Shown here: positions 44,600-53,305 of the stretch, one piece after another
Position numbering within the stretch: position 1 is the first letter of the stretch
Layout: the number at the start of each line of letters is the position of its first letter
DNA from: an uncultured Coriobacteriales bacterium
GTDB lineage: Bacteria; Actinomycetota; Coriobacteriia; Coriobacteriales; UMGS124
Assembly: GCA_934636245.1 (NCBI GenBank)
Contig: CAKUAI010000001.1
Coordinates: forward strand, 248,001-312,000
Length of the DNA stretch: 64,000 bases
Direction of reading: 5' to 3'
Translations under genes and position numbers: made by a program
The notes under the pieces: model-generated
What the model was told of the DNA's origin: nothing
Database searches by the model: none
The model's input: only the letters and a program-made list of their open reading frames with translations

Positions 44600-46757
44600 G
44601 CTTGCCTTCGGCAACGTCCGCAAGTCCCTGCGCGACTTCGCCGTCTACTTCGCCACGGTCGCCCTCGGCGTGGCCGTCTTCTATGCGTTCAACACCATCG
44701 CCGACCAGGCGGACTTCTTGAGCGGAGATGCCTCGGGCATCGTCGCGTCCATTGGCGGCATCATGCGAGGCCTCACTGTTTTCCTTGCGCTGGTGCTGGG
44801 CTTCCTCATGGTGTATGCCAACAACTTCCTCGTTCGCAGGCGCAAGCGCGAGCTGGGTCTTTACCAGATGCTCGGCATGCGCCGTTCGCAGGTTTCGGCC
44901 GTGCTGGCGCTCGAGACGCTCATCAGCGGCATCGGCGCCTTCGCGTGCGGCTTGGTGCTGGGTGTCTTGCTGTCCCAGCTGCTTGTGTTTGTAACGGCGG
45001 CCCTCTTCCACGACACGATCACCGCGTTCTCCTTTCGCTTCAGCCCCGAGGCGGCACTCTTCACCCTAGAGTGCTTCGCCCTCATGTTTGCGGTAATGCT
45101 GCTCTTCAACATGCGTGCGCTTCGCCGCGTTCACGCGGTCGACCTCATGGAGGCCGACCGCGTGAACGAGGAGATCAAGCTGCGCAGCCTCCCGGCCTCC
45201 GTGGTCGTCTTCCTGGTTGGTGCCGCGCTCATCGGCGTGTCGTATGCGCGCCTGTTGCATGACGGTTTGCCTGTCGTTGGCTTTGAGGGCGAAGCGGGGC
45301 GTGACTTCTGCATCACCACCGGCATGGTGTGCGCAGGCACGGTGGCCGTCTTCTATGCGTTGTCAGGGTTCCTGGTGAGCCTCATGCAAAAGATTCCGCG
45401 TGTGTATTGGCGCGGACTCAACATGCTCACGCTGCGCCAGCTCAACTCGCGCGTGAACACCGCATCCGGCTCCATGGCAGCCATCTCGATGATTCTGTTC
45501 CTCGCCATCACCGCGGTCACGACGGGCGTGAGCGTGTGCTCGGCGTTCACTTCCACCATCGAGGGGCACAACCCTTACGACGCTTCCATCGACGTGTGGT
45601 ATTTCGATTCTGACTCGCCCAGTTCGCTCCAATCTCTTCCCCTCACTGCGGATGGCCAGGAGGCACCGGGTTATGGGGCTGCCACTGAGGAGCACGACAT
45701 TGTGCAGATGCTTGCCGATGCAGGTTATGACCTGTCTCGCGTGGCCGACTACAACGTCCTTGAGCTGAGGGAAGCGTCGGGACTTGCCGAGAAGACTTTG
45801 GCTTCTTTTGACGAAATGACCCGCGTTACCGGTGTTACCTTGCCTGCCAGCGTTGCAGGTATGGCCTCCGACGGCGGCGTTCAGGTGGTGGGCTTGTCTG
45901 AGTTCAACGCTTTGCGCGCGTTCTTGGGCCTTGATCCCATTGAGCTTGGCGAGAACGAGTATGCGATGACCTGCGACATGGGCGAGGGCCTTCGCGATTT
46001 CTTCAGCCAGGTGATGGGCGCCGGCTACACGGTGACGTTGGCAGGCAGGGATCTTGCTCCTTCAGCGGCTGGAGTCATCGATGACGCCTCCGGCACCCTG
46101 TCCGACTCCATTTTCGGGTCGAACCCCGGGTACTTCATCGTCCCTGACGAGATCGCAGCTCAGGCACCGTGCGCGTCGGCTTACATCAACGTGCGGTACG
46201 AGGACGGCATGGGCAAAGAGGCGAGCGAGTTGATGGATGACCTCGCAAACCTTCAGACGGTCGACATCTTCAAAGAGGGCCAGACGACGTTCGCCTACAT
46301 CGGGAACGTGATTCAGAAAGATGAGTCATGGTCCGCGATGAACGGCATGACCGGCATCGTGAGCTACATGGCTGTCTACATCGGCTTTGTGCTTGTGGTG
46401 TCGTGTGCGGCGATTCTCGCAATCCAGCAGCTCTGCGCCACGACCGACGCCCAGCACAGCTGGAGGCTCCTGTGGGAGCTGGGTTGTCCGCGCAGGCTCG
46501 TGTACCGCTGCCTGCTCGTGCAGACGCTCGTGTACTTCCTGCTCCCGCTTGTTGTGGCGCTGGCGCACAGCATGGTGGCCCTCAGCGTGGTGTGCGACGT
46601 CGTGGAAATCTTCGGCGCTTTCGACATCACCACGGCGGCCATTTCGAACGGCGCGCTGTTCGTGGCGGTGTACGGGGCCTATCTGTTCGCCTCCTATCGC
46701 CTGAGCCGTGGCATGGTCAGCTCAACGATGGGCAACGCCGGGCGCTTGAGCGCATAA
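44589..46757 (+). CDS. BceB-like FtsX permease (Bce-like module 2)
   Basis: 722 residues, close to BceB (about 650). Ten membrane helices are expected: one near residue 20, three within 60-175, further spans near 200, 240 and 300, then a large outer domain of about 250 residues (about 330-580), and three final spans (590-710). RRRKRELGLYQMLGMRRSQV is the typical FtsX loop; NMLTLRQLNSRVNTASGSMA precedes the span before the outer domain. The large outer domain in BceB senses peptide antibiotics. GGGGAG precedes the ATG. A terminator follows 33 nt after the stop. Confidence 0.93.
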   Translation: MIAKLAFGNVRKSLRDFAVYFATVALGVAVFYAFNTIADQADFLSGDASGIVASIGGIMRGLTVFLALVLGFLMVYANNFLVRRRKRELGLYQMLGMRRSQVSAVLALETLISGIGAFACGLVLGVLLSQLLVFVTAALFHDTITAFSFRFSPEAALFTLECFALMFAVMLLFNMRALRRVHAVDLMEADRVNEEIKLRSLPASVVVFLVGAALIGVSYARLLHDGLPVVGFEGEAGRDFCITTGMVCAGTVAVFYALSGFLVSLMQKIPRVYWRGLNMLTLRQLNSRVNTASGSMAAISMILFLAITAVTTGVSVCSAFTSTIEGHNPYDASIDVWYFDSDSPSSLQSLPLTADGQEAPGYGAATEEHDIVQMLADAGYDLSRVADYNVLELREASGLAEKTLASFDEMTRVTGVTLPASVAGMASDGGVQVVGLSEFNALRAFLGLDPIELGENEYAMTCDMGEGLRDFFSQVMGAGYTVTLAGRDLAPSAAGVIDDASGTLSDSIFGSNPGYFIVPDEIAAQAPCASAYINVRYEDGMGKEASELMDDLANLQTVDIFKEGQTTFAYIGNVIQKDESWSAMNGMTGIVSYMAVYIGFVLVVSCAAILAIQQLCATTDAQHSWRLLWELGCPRRLVYRCLLVQTLVYFLLPLVVALAHSMVALSVVCDVVEIFGAFDITTAAISNGALFVAVYGAYLFASYRLSRGMVSSTMGNAGRLSA

Positions 46758-46789
46758 GGCCGCCGGGTCGCGCGAGAGGGTGTCGTTGT

Positions 46790-46835
46790 AGGTCCCGGGG
46801 AGTCGGTTTGAGGCCGTTCCCCGGGACCTTGTTTG
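46790..46835 (+). terminator. Terminator of Bce-like module 2
   Basis: A 12-bp perfect stem (AGGTCCCGGGGA with TCCCCGGGACCT, 46790-46801 and 46818-46829) is followed by TGTTTGTG. Confidence 0.85.
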
Positions 46836-46989
46836 TGTGGCCATCACTCAGGTGGGGCAGGGCCGTCTCGCTTACGCCTCCGATCGCAAGTCGAGCTTGC
46901 CTGTTTGTGATGCAGTTGGCGCACGGCGAGTTTGCGCAGTTGGGCAAGCCGCTTGCGACTATCACCCAGGACTGTGGGCAATAGAGAGC

Positions 46990-47826
46990 CTAACAAGCCC
47001 AAAGCGCGAGCGTGCGCCAGCGCTGCATGGCAAAGTCGCTCGAGCACGTTACAAGCGTGATGCAGCGCGAGGCTCCGGCAAGCATCTGGTCGACCTGGGG
47101 AGAGAGGGCGTCGGCTTGCAAGGCGATGCCTTCCAGCCATGCACGGAAGGCGTCCGCCTCAGCCTGGTCGGCGTCTTGACCTGTGCCATCTCCCCAGTCG
47201 AACCGCTGGATGTCTTGCCAGCCTGCGTCTACCCGCAGGGCACAGAGGGGTTCCGCCTGCACGAGCCCCTCGGGCGTCTCCCACTTCAGGGAGCCGAGTC
47301 TGTCAAACCTCTCCTGGAGGTATGCCTCCTGCAACTGGGAGAACATGCCCGAGGTGCTCGTCATATGGTGGGCGTACGCGCAGGCGTGCCGCGCGCACGC
47401 ACTGTCGCAGCGCCTGTCGAGAAAGGGCGTGCCGCTGCAAGACGTGCGCCCCCACAGGTCGTGCGTGAGATACCAGGCCTGGTCGTCTTCGCTGTGCGTG
47501 GCGACCACCGGCAGGTCGATGTCGGTGCCCCGCACGCCCACCCATGCCGCGATGGCTGGGTTTATGGCGCGCAAGGCCTCCCAGTCGCGCTGGGTCTGTT
47601 GCGGGCCATCGGCGTTTGCGGCGCTGATCGCCGTGGCGGACGCAGGATTGACAGTTGGCGTAAGGTCCAGCCGGGTTGTCTGAGCTAGGTCTCCGTAGCT
47701 GCGGGCGCAAGCCGCCTCGTGCGCCACGCTGCCCAGCCCGATGCCCATGCACACGGCACCGCATGCCAGCGCTCCCGTGCCGATTGCCTTGCGCCGCGTG
47801 ATGGGCATGCCGACCTGCCTAGACAT
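46990..47826 (-). CDS. Class B sortase
   Basis: 278 residues. An N-terminal anchor with a Tat-like look (TRRKAIGTGALACGAVCMGIG) is followed by the sortase barrel. Catalytic His153 is in CAYAHHMTSTSGMF (compare YGHNM in SrtB), Cys261 in ITLVTCSSDF, and Arg271 in QRWRTLAL. The WVGVRGTDIDLPVV segment and the helical insertion before the last strands support class B. Its start overlaps the adhesin end by 8 nt, so it almost certainly anchors the LPQTG adhesin to peptidoglycan. Confidence 0.9.
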   Translation of the reverse strand: MSRQVGMPITRRKAIGTGALACGAVCMGIGLGSVAHEAACARSYGDLAQTTRLDLTPTVNPASATAISAANADGPQQTQRDWEALRAINPAIAAWVGVRGTDIDLPVVATHSEDDQAWYLTHDLWGRTSCSGTPFLDRRCDSACARHACAYAHHMTSTSGMFSQLQEAYLQERFDRLGSLKWETPEGLVQAEPLCALRVDAGWQDIQRFDWGDGTGQDADQAEADAFRAWLEGIALQADALSPQVDQMLAGASRCITLVTCSSDFAMQRWRTLALWAC

Positions 47827-50800
47827 GTCGCCTGGTTCTCAGCGATGTCTTCGATGTGCTCCGTGGGCGTATCCTCGGCACCTGCTGGGTGGGCTGGCTG
47901 TCAGCCTGCACTCCGGCGCTGCCTGGTGCGCCGGCAGCGCCCGAAACGTCGGCGTATGCAATGCGGGGCACACCGTCGCTCCCATTGCGCCTCTTGCACA
48001 CGAGGACGAGCCCCGTGAGCATGCAGATTCCGCCCGCGCCTACCAGGCAGGCCCACATGAGGCCCTGGCCGGTCTGGGGCAGGTCCTCGCCAGGGGTCGT
48101 GGGCACAGGCGGGGGAGTGACGAGAGAGACCGTCTGGCCTGCGTCTTCGTAATCGCGGTGCTGGGCGACGGTCTTGCCGCCGCGCTGCAGCTTCTCCAGA
48201 AACACGAGCTTCTTGCCGACAAGGCCCGAGCCGTCAAACGTCGCGGTCACGTCGAGTGTCGTGGCCGACTTCGTGGGAACAAAGCTCGTGCTCGAGGCGA
48301 TGACCGTCTCGTGGGTGTCGGCCACGGCGAGCTCGGTCACGATGGTGTAGGAGGCTCCCGGAATGAGCCCGCGCATCTCAACACGGTCGACGAGCTGCAT
48401 GTTTGCAAGCGCCGCGGCCTCATGGTCACCGTCTGAAGGGTCCTGCGCCGTAGTGCGGATGTCCACGAACGACACGGTCTGTGCCACATCGCCGATGTTT
48501 GCGTGCACCGCCACCTCGCGCCCGTTGAACGAGACGGTCTCGAACGCCACGACTTCTTTGCCCGCAAGCTGCGAGGCGTCGAAGGTAAACGTCACTGTGA
48601 CATGGCCCTTCGCCGCCGGTGCCGTGAAGTCGCCGGAAGCGGTGAGTTGCTTGCCTTTGCCGTCTTTCAGGACCTTGCCCGTCTGCTTGTCTACGAGCTT
48701 GCCCTCAAGGTGATATGTCTTGCCTGCCTCAAGCCCGTCGTATTCAACGACGTCGACGAGGGTCACCTTGTCGGCAAGTGCCGTCTCGTGCAGTCCGGTC
48801 TCCTTCTCGGTGAGCGTGGTGCGCAGGTTGGGCGTATTGAAGCTCACCGTTTGGTTGGCATCCGCCAGGTCGCAGTGCGAAGCCACGAGCTTCCAGGCAT
48901 CGTCACCCTCGCCGTCGCCCGTCTTGACGTAGAGCTCCTCGAAGGCCACGGCCTGCCCCGCCTGGATGCCGGAGACGCCCTTGAAAGTCACGTCCACACT
49001 GCCGTCGGATTTGTCGGCCTCGAACTCCAGGCGCGTTTCCAGAGGTTTACCTGCGGCATCCTTATACGTCTCGCCGGTCTTCGCGTCGTGAAGGGTGCCG
49101 ACGACCCGGTATGTCTTGCCAGCTGTAACGTTTTCATAGACAACGGTGTCCACGAGGTCGATCGGACTCGTTCCCATGACGGAATGCGCCCCGTCGGCGG
49201 TCGCAAGCGTCGTGCCCACGCGCGGCATGTCTACCGCTTGGGCCTCGTCGGCGATGTCGGCGTGCACGGCGAGCGTGCGCCCCTCGCAGGTAAGCGTCTC
49301 GAAGGCGACGATCGTCTTGCCCGCCAGGCCGCTTGCGTCAAAGGTGAATTCGACAACTTGTGTGCCCGCGGCGGTCTGCGGGGTGAACTCCACGCTTGCG
49401 CTCACAGGGTTGCCGCTGGCGTCAAGCACTTGCGAAGCGCTCTCCCTGTCCATGAGGGTGCCCGTGAGGGTGTAGGTCTTGCCCGGCTTGAGGTTGGTGT
49501 AGGTCACCGTGTCGGTGAGTGTGAGGGTCTGCGCCGCGTTGGCCATGTGCAGGCCGGTGGCGGCGTCGGTCAGCGTGGTGGCGATGCCGGGCTTGTCAAC
49601 GACCCAGACGCTCTGTGCCTCGCTCGTCATGTCGTCGTGGCTTGCATACAGCTCGCCCCGTGCGTCGAAAACTCGCTGGCGAGCCACGATGCGCTGCCCG
49701 GCAAACCCGCTCAGGTCGCAGTCGATGCCTATCTGATAGGTTCCACTGCCCTCAAGTTCGAGCTCGGCGCTCGTGCGCAGCACGTTGCCCGCCGCGTCTT
49801 GCAGCACGTTGCCCGCCTCGTCGCACAGCGCAAGCTCCGCGACGTACGTACCAGCCTTGAAGTGGCCGTACGACCCCGTGTCGACAAGCCTCTCGTCGCC
49901 CAGCGCATAGGCAGTCTGTGAGCCGTCGCAGCTGAGAAGCTGCGTAGTCAGCGTGGGGATCCACGTGTCTTCCACGGTGCCCAGATCAACAGCCACTTTG
50001 TCCTCATGGATCGCCACATCGAAGCTCACAAGCTCGGTGCCTTGGCTGGCCGACGTCGCGAGCTCGGTGAAGGTGTAGGTGTCGTAGGGGAGTGCCCCCA
50101 GCACATCGTTGGGCTCACCGGTCCCCTCATTGGCGCCGTAGAACCAAAGGCCCGCATCCGCGTCGAGAAGCGTCTCGTCAACCATACCCGTTGCGGCATC
50201 CCAAGCGGCGTCGTTGGCATTCGTGCGGTGGGTGTGGGGCCTAGCTGCGGCCGAGGTGTCGATGTGTCCGGTGGCGTCCGTCACCACGACGTGGCGCTCG
50301 TGCGTTGTCGTGCTTTCGACAAGGAAGGCGACCCCGGGCATGGTGGCCTTGGTGTCCTCATATACCTTATCAAAGGCGATGTCGCCACGGATAACCTGGT
50401 TGGCACATGCATCTTCGCACCAGGTTACTGCACCTGCCTCGCGAACTTCCACGGTGCGAACCGTGTCGTCGAGGAGATACCCGTTGCCGCAGGCCACCTC
50501 GCGCAGGTAGTACGTGCCAAAGGGAAGCGACGCGTCGGCCCCGTCGCCGTCGGTGTCCGTCGTGGCCACACCCTCGTGCGCCTCGATGGTCATGATTGCC
50601 TGCGCGGTGCCTGCCTGTACGTCCTCCAGCGTCTGAGGTTCGTACACGGCGTCGTCCACCGTCACGGCATGCTCGCTTGCGTTGTAGATGGCAAAGGTCG
50701 CCCCGTCGAGGCTCGCGGCGCCCCTCGGGTTTGCCGTGCCGTCTTCTGCATCGACCTTGCGGATGCCGACGCCGCCCATGACCTGTGCCTGCGGGATAGT

Positions 50801-53149
50801 CGCCGTCATGTCGAACGAGATCCACTTGCGGCCCGACTCGTCGGGCGTGAAGTGGCACACGTAGACGGTCGGGTTGATCTCGTAGCCCTGAGGTGCCTTG
50901 GTCTCCTGCACGGTCACGGTGCCGAGCGGCAGATAGGCGCGTCCGCCAAGCTTGTACAGCTCGTCTCCACCCACCTTGTAACTTTCAACCAGCAACGACA
51001 CGCCGTCTTCGTCGGTCGTGAGGGTCCAAGTGCGCTCGGATGCGGGGGCATCGTCGCCGTTCAGGTCGTCTTCGGTATAGAAGCCCTTGTAGTAGGTCAT
51101 GGTGATCTCGGCGCCCTTGAGCGTCATGTCGCCCTGCGCCGCATTGGTGCCGGTCTGGCCGTCCACCTTTTGCACCACCATGGCCTGGGGGTCGCCTTGG
51201 GGCTCCTCGAGGACCTGGCCCCCGTTCTGCTCGTTGACGCGCGACGTCTTGCCCGACTTCACCTCGACGCGGTACACGGCCTCGTCAAGGGCGTATCCGC
51301 GGCTCGGCTCAGTCTCATGCACCCAATACGTTCCCTCGTCGAGCGCGCCCGACACGGCATGGCCCACCTCGTTGGTACGAAGCGTGTCGACAAGCTGGGT
51401 GAGCGCCTCGTCGGAGTAGATACCGTAGACCGCCCCCTCCAGCGTGTAGCAGGTGTTTCCGTCGGTCACAAGAGGATCGGCAGACGCCTTGAAGAGCTCG
51501 ATGGCACCTGCGGTGGGCGCGTCCTGCACATGAAGCACGCCCTGGGAGATGCCCGTGTACACTGTCGCGCCGTCTTGGTCGGTCGCCCAGGTTGCGGCGC
51601 CCCACGTGCCGGCCTGTGCATTCCACACCGACCAGCTCCCGTCGGGGTTGCAGTAAAGGCCAATCGTCTCACGAGGCTTGAAACCGTCGGGCGCTTGCAG
51701 CTCGAAGAGTCGGTAGCGCGTCTCTTTCGGGGTGTCCTCAAACGTGACGGTCGCCGAGCCCTGCACGGAGGTGATCGTGCGATCGTAGACGGCCCCGTCG
51801 GTGGTGCCATCGGTGCTCGCAAGCCTCCAGGTCACCTGCTTGGGAAGCTCGGTCCAGACGCCCGTCGCCGCGTCGTAGGACTGTTCCTTGCTCACAGTTA
51901 GGCTTGAGAGGGGATTCCACCCCGAGACCACGAGGTACTGCATCCAGCGGTCGTAGTAGCCATTGCCCGTGGTGGGCGTATACACCAGGCAGGCTCCGGA
52001 ATAATAGCCGGCGCCCGAGGCGGCATAGGCGTTCGCGGCGTCCACGAGCGCGCAAATCTGCTCGTTGTAGTGCGAGTAGGAACCGTAGGGGAAGCGGTCG
52101 GGGTTGGTGAGCGTCCACACGGCATACTGGGTGATGTAAACGCCCTCGTCAGTCGTGCCGTCGGCGTGCGCCATGATGTATTCGAGCTGGGGCAAGACGC
52201 TTCCCAGGTTCACGCCCGAGACGGTCGTGGCATCCCAGGGAGAGGCCTGCGAGAAGGTTGCCTCGGGCCAGTCGCCCGTCTCGGTGCTCGTGCCCGGGGC
52301 CGCACGGCGCGAGTCGGCGCACCAAGCGGCCTGCCCTGTCTGCGCGTTGCGAATCTTTGGGCAGTTGCCGTCCACGATATGCTCGTTGTATGCGGTGAAG
52401 GTCTCACCACTAGCAGAAGTCAGGTTCGTGCTGTAGAGAGCCGGCCCCTCGGCATACGCCACCATCTCACCCGCAGAGTCGAGCAGGGCCGCAGTTGCAA
52501 CCAGGTCGGTCATGACGCCGGGAAGCTCCCAGGCGCCGGACTCGCCCGTTACCGCCAAGCGGATTTCCACCTGGTTGTCGCCAAGGTCGTCGATGTTTGC
52601 CTCGGGGTATGCCTCGAGCAGGAGGTTCGTCCAAATGGCGTCAGCCCGGCCCATCACGCTTAAAAGGAGGGTGTCGCCTTCCTGCGCGCCTTCCACGCTG
52701 ACGCATGCCCAGCCGTCGTCGTCTGAATCGAGTGTGACGGCAGCCGAGCGCATGGCCTCGACCGTTGCTGGGGCCTCGGCGGAGTCGGAGGCTTCATTCG
52801 ATGCGTCCTTTACGGAGGCGCTCAGCGCGTTGTCTGCCGACGCGTCGGCCTCATGCGCAGTCGCCTGCTGAGGCGGGTCGAGAGATCCCGTCTCCTCGGC
52901 CTGGGGATTGCTTGCCTTGGCGTTTTGCTCGGCATATACCGAGGCGACCGTGGCGATGTCGGCCTGCTCGGCCCAGGCGCGATGAGCTGTGCCCACCATG
53001 CCCGCAGGGCCCGAGAGCGCAAGCGCACATGAGAAGACTATGGCCCATACACGCGCTGCGAAGCCTCTTTTTCCTGGTAGTTTTCTTGGTAGTCCAACTG
53101 TTTTTGCCCGTGCGGCATGAGCGGCGGGCGTCCATGGTTTCCCAAACAT
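47819..53149 (-). CDS. Giant LPXTG adhesin with thioester domain and VaFE repeats
   Basis: 1776 residues. A signal peptide (about 1-62) precedes a Ser/Ala-rich stretch. A thioester domain (about 245-420) has Cys277 in AAWCADSRRAAPG and Gln341 in YITQYAVWTLT, the TQxA pattern whose Cys-Gln bond can attach covalently to host surfaces. Four to five SpaA/CnaB-like domains follow (about 440-1100; VEVKSGK, GIRKVDAEDG, FDKVYEDTKAT). Then five repeats of about 120-125 residues (about 1100-1680) include VaFE segments (IVAFETLTCEG, VVAFETVSFNG) and end in a DEAQ/GQTV-type strand. The anchor LPQTG (1690-1694), membrane helix and KRRNG are followed by an unusual 53-residue tail. AAAGGA precedes the ATG. 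Confidence 0.92.
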   Translation of the reverse strand: MFGKPWTPAAHAARAKTVGLPRKLPGKRGFAARVWAIVFSCALALSGPAGMVGTAHRAWAEQADIATVASVYAEQNAKASNPQAEETGSLDPPQQATAHEADASADNALSASVKDASNEASDSAEAPATVEAMRSAAVTLDSDDDGWACVSVEGAQEGDTLLLSVMGRADAIWTNLLLEAYPEANIDDLGDNQVEIRLAVTGESGAWELPGVMTDLVATAALLDSAGEMVAYAEGPALYSTNLTSASGETFTAYNEHIVDGNCPKIRNAQTGQAAWCADSRRAAPGTSTETGDWPEATFSQASPWDATTVSGVNLGSVLPQLEYIMAHADGTTDEGVYITQYAVWTLTNPDRFPYGSYSHYNEQICALVDAANAYAASGAGYYSGACLVYTPTTGNGYYDRWMQYLVVSGWNPLSSLTVSKEQSYDAATGVWTELPKQVTWRLASTDGTTDGAVYDRTITSVQGSATVTFEDTPKETRYRLFELQAPDGFKPRETIGLYCNPDGSWSVWNAQAGTWGAATWATDQDGATVYTGISQGVLHVQDAPTAGAIELFKASADPLVTDGNTCYTLEGAVYGIYSDEALTQLVDTLRTNEVGHAVSGALDEGTYWVHETEPSRGYALDEAVYRVEVKSGKTSRVNEQNGGQVLEEPQGDPQAMVVQKVDGQTGTNAAQGDMTLKGAEITMTYYKGFYTEDDLNGDDAPASERTWTLTTDEDGVSLLVESYKVGGDELYKLGGRAYLPLGTVTVQETKAPQGYEINPTVYVCHFTPDESGRKWISFDMTATIPQAQVMGGVGIRKVDAEDGTANPRGAASLDGATFAIYNASEHAVTVDDAVYEPQTLEDVQAGTAQAIMTIEAHEGVATTDTDGDGADASLPFGTYYLREVACGNGYLLDDTVRTVEVREAGAVTWCEDACANQVIRGDIAFDKVYEDTKATMPGVAFLVESTTTHERHVVVTDATGHIDTSAAARPHTHRTNANDAAWDAATGMVDETLLDADAGLWFYGANEGTGEPNDVLGALPYDTYTFTELATSASQGTELVSFDVAIHEDKVAVDLGTVEDTWIPTLTTQLLSCDGSQTAYALGDERLVDTGSYGHFKAGTYVAELALCDEAGNVLQDAAGNVLRTSAELELEGSGTYQIGIDCDLSGFAGQRIVARQRVFDARGELYASHDDMTSEAQSVWVVDKPGIATTLTDAATGLHMANAAQTLTLTDTVTYTNLKPGKTYTLTGTLMDRESASQVLDASGNPVSASVEFTPQTAAGTQVVEFTFDASGLAGKTIVAFETLTCEGRTLAVHADIADEAQAVDMPRVGTTLATADGAHSVMGTSPIDLVDTVVYENVTAGKTYRVVGTLHDAKTGETYKDAAGKPLETRLEFEADKSDGSVDVTFKGVSGIQAGQAVAFEELYVKTGDGEGDDAWKLVASHCDLADANQTVSFNTPNLRTTLTEKETGLHETALADKVTLVDVVEYDGLEAGKTYHLEGKLVDKQTGKVLKDGKGKQLTASGDFTAPAAKGHVTVTFTFDASQLAGKEVVAFETVSFNGREVAVHANIGDVAQTVSFVDIRTTAQDPSDGDHEAAALANMQLVDRVEMRGLIPGASYTIVTELAVADTHETVIASSTSFVPTKSATTLDVTATFDGSGLVGKKLVFLEKLQRGGKTVAQHRDYEDAGQTVSLVTPPPVPTTPGEDLPQTGQGLMWACLVGAGGICMLTGLVLVCKRRNGSDGVPRIAYADVSGAAGAPGSAGVQADSQPTQQVPRIRPRSTSKTSLRTRRHV

Positions 53150-53305
53150 GGCACGCGTCCTTTCCCTCGGGGGCGCATGGGCCTCCGAGACGGTTGAGGT
53201 ATTGGTTTGTTCAAGTGGATACAGGCGATCGCTGCGCTCAGCGCTTACGTCCGGCCGTTGCGTCCAACGGCATCGACGCGCGCGTTTCGCCGGGTTCGTG
53301 GGGCT

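Noticed and set aside
50006..51901. 631-codon plus-strand frame inside the adhesin gene
   Set aside because: Antisense shadow of the SpaA-like region; the adhesin has signal peptide, thioester and sorting motifs in its own frame.
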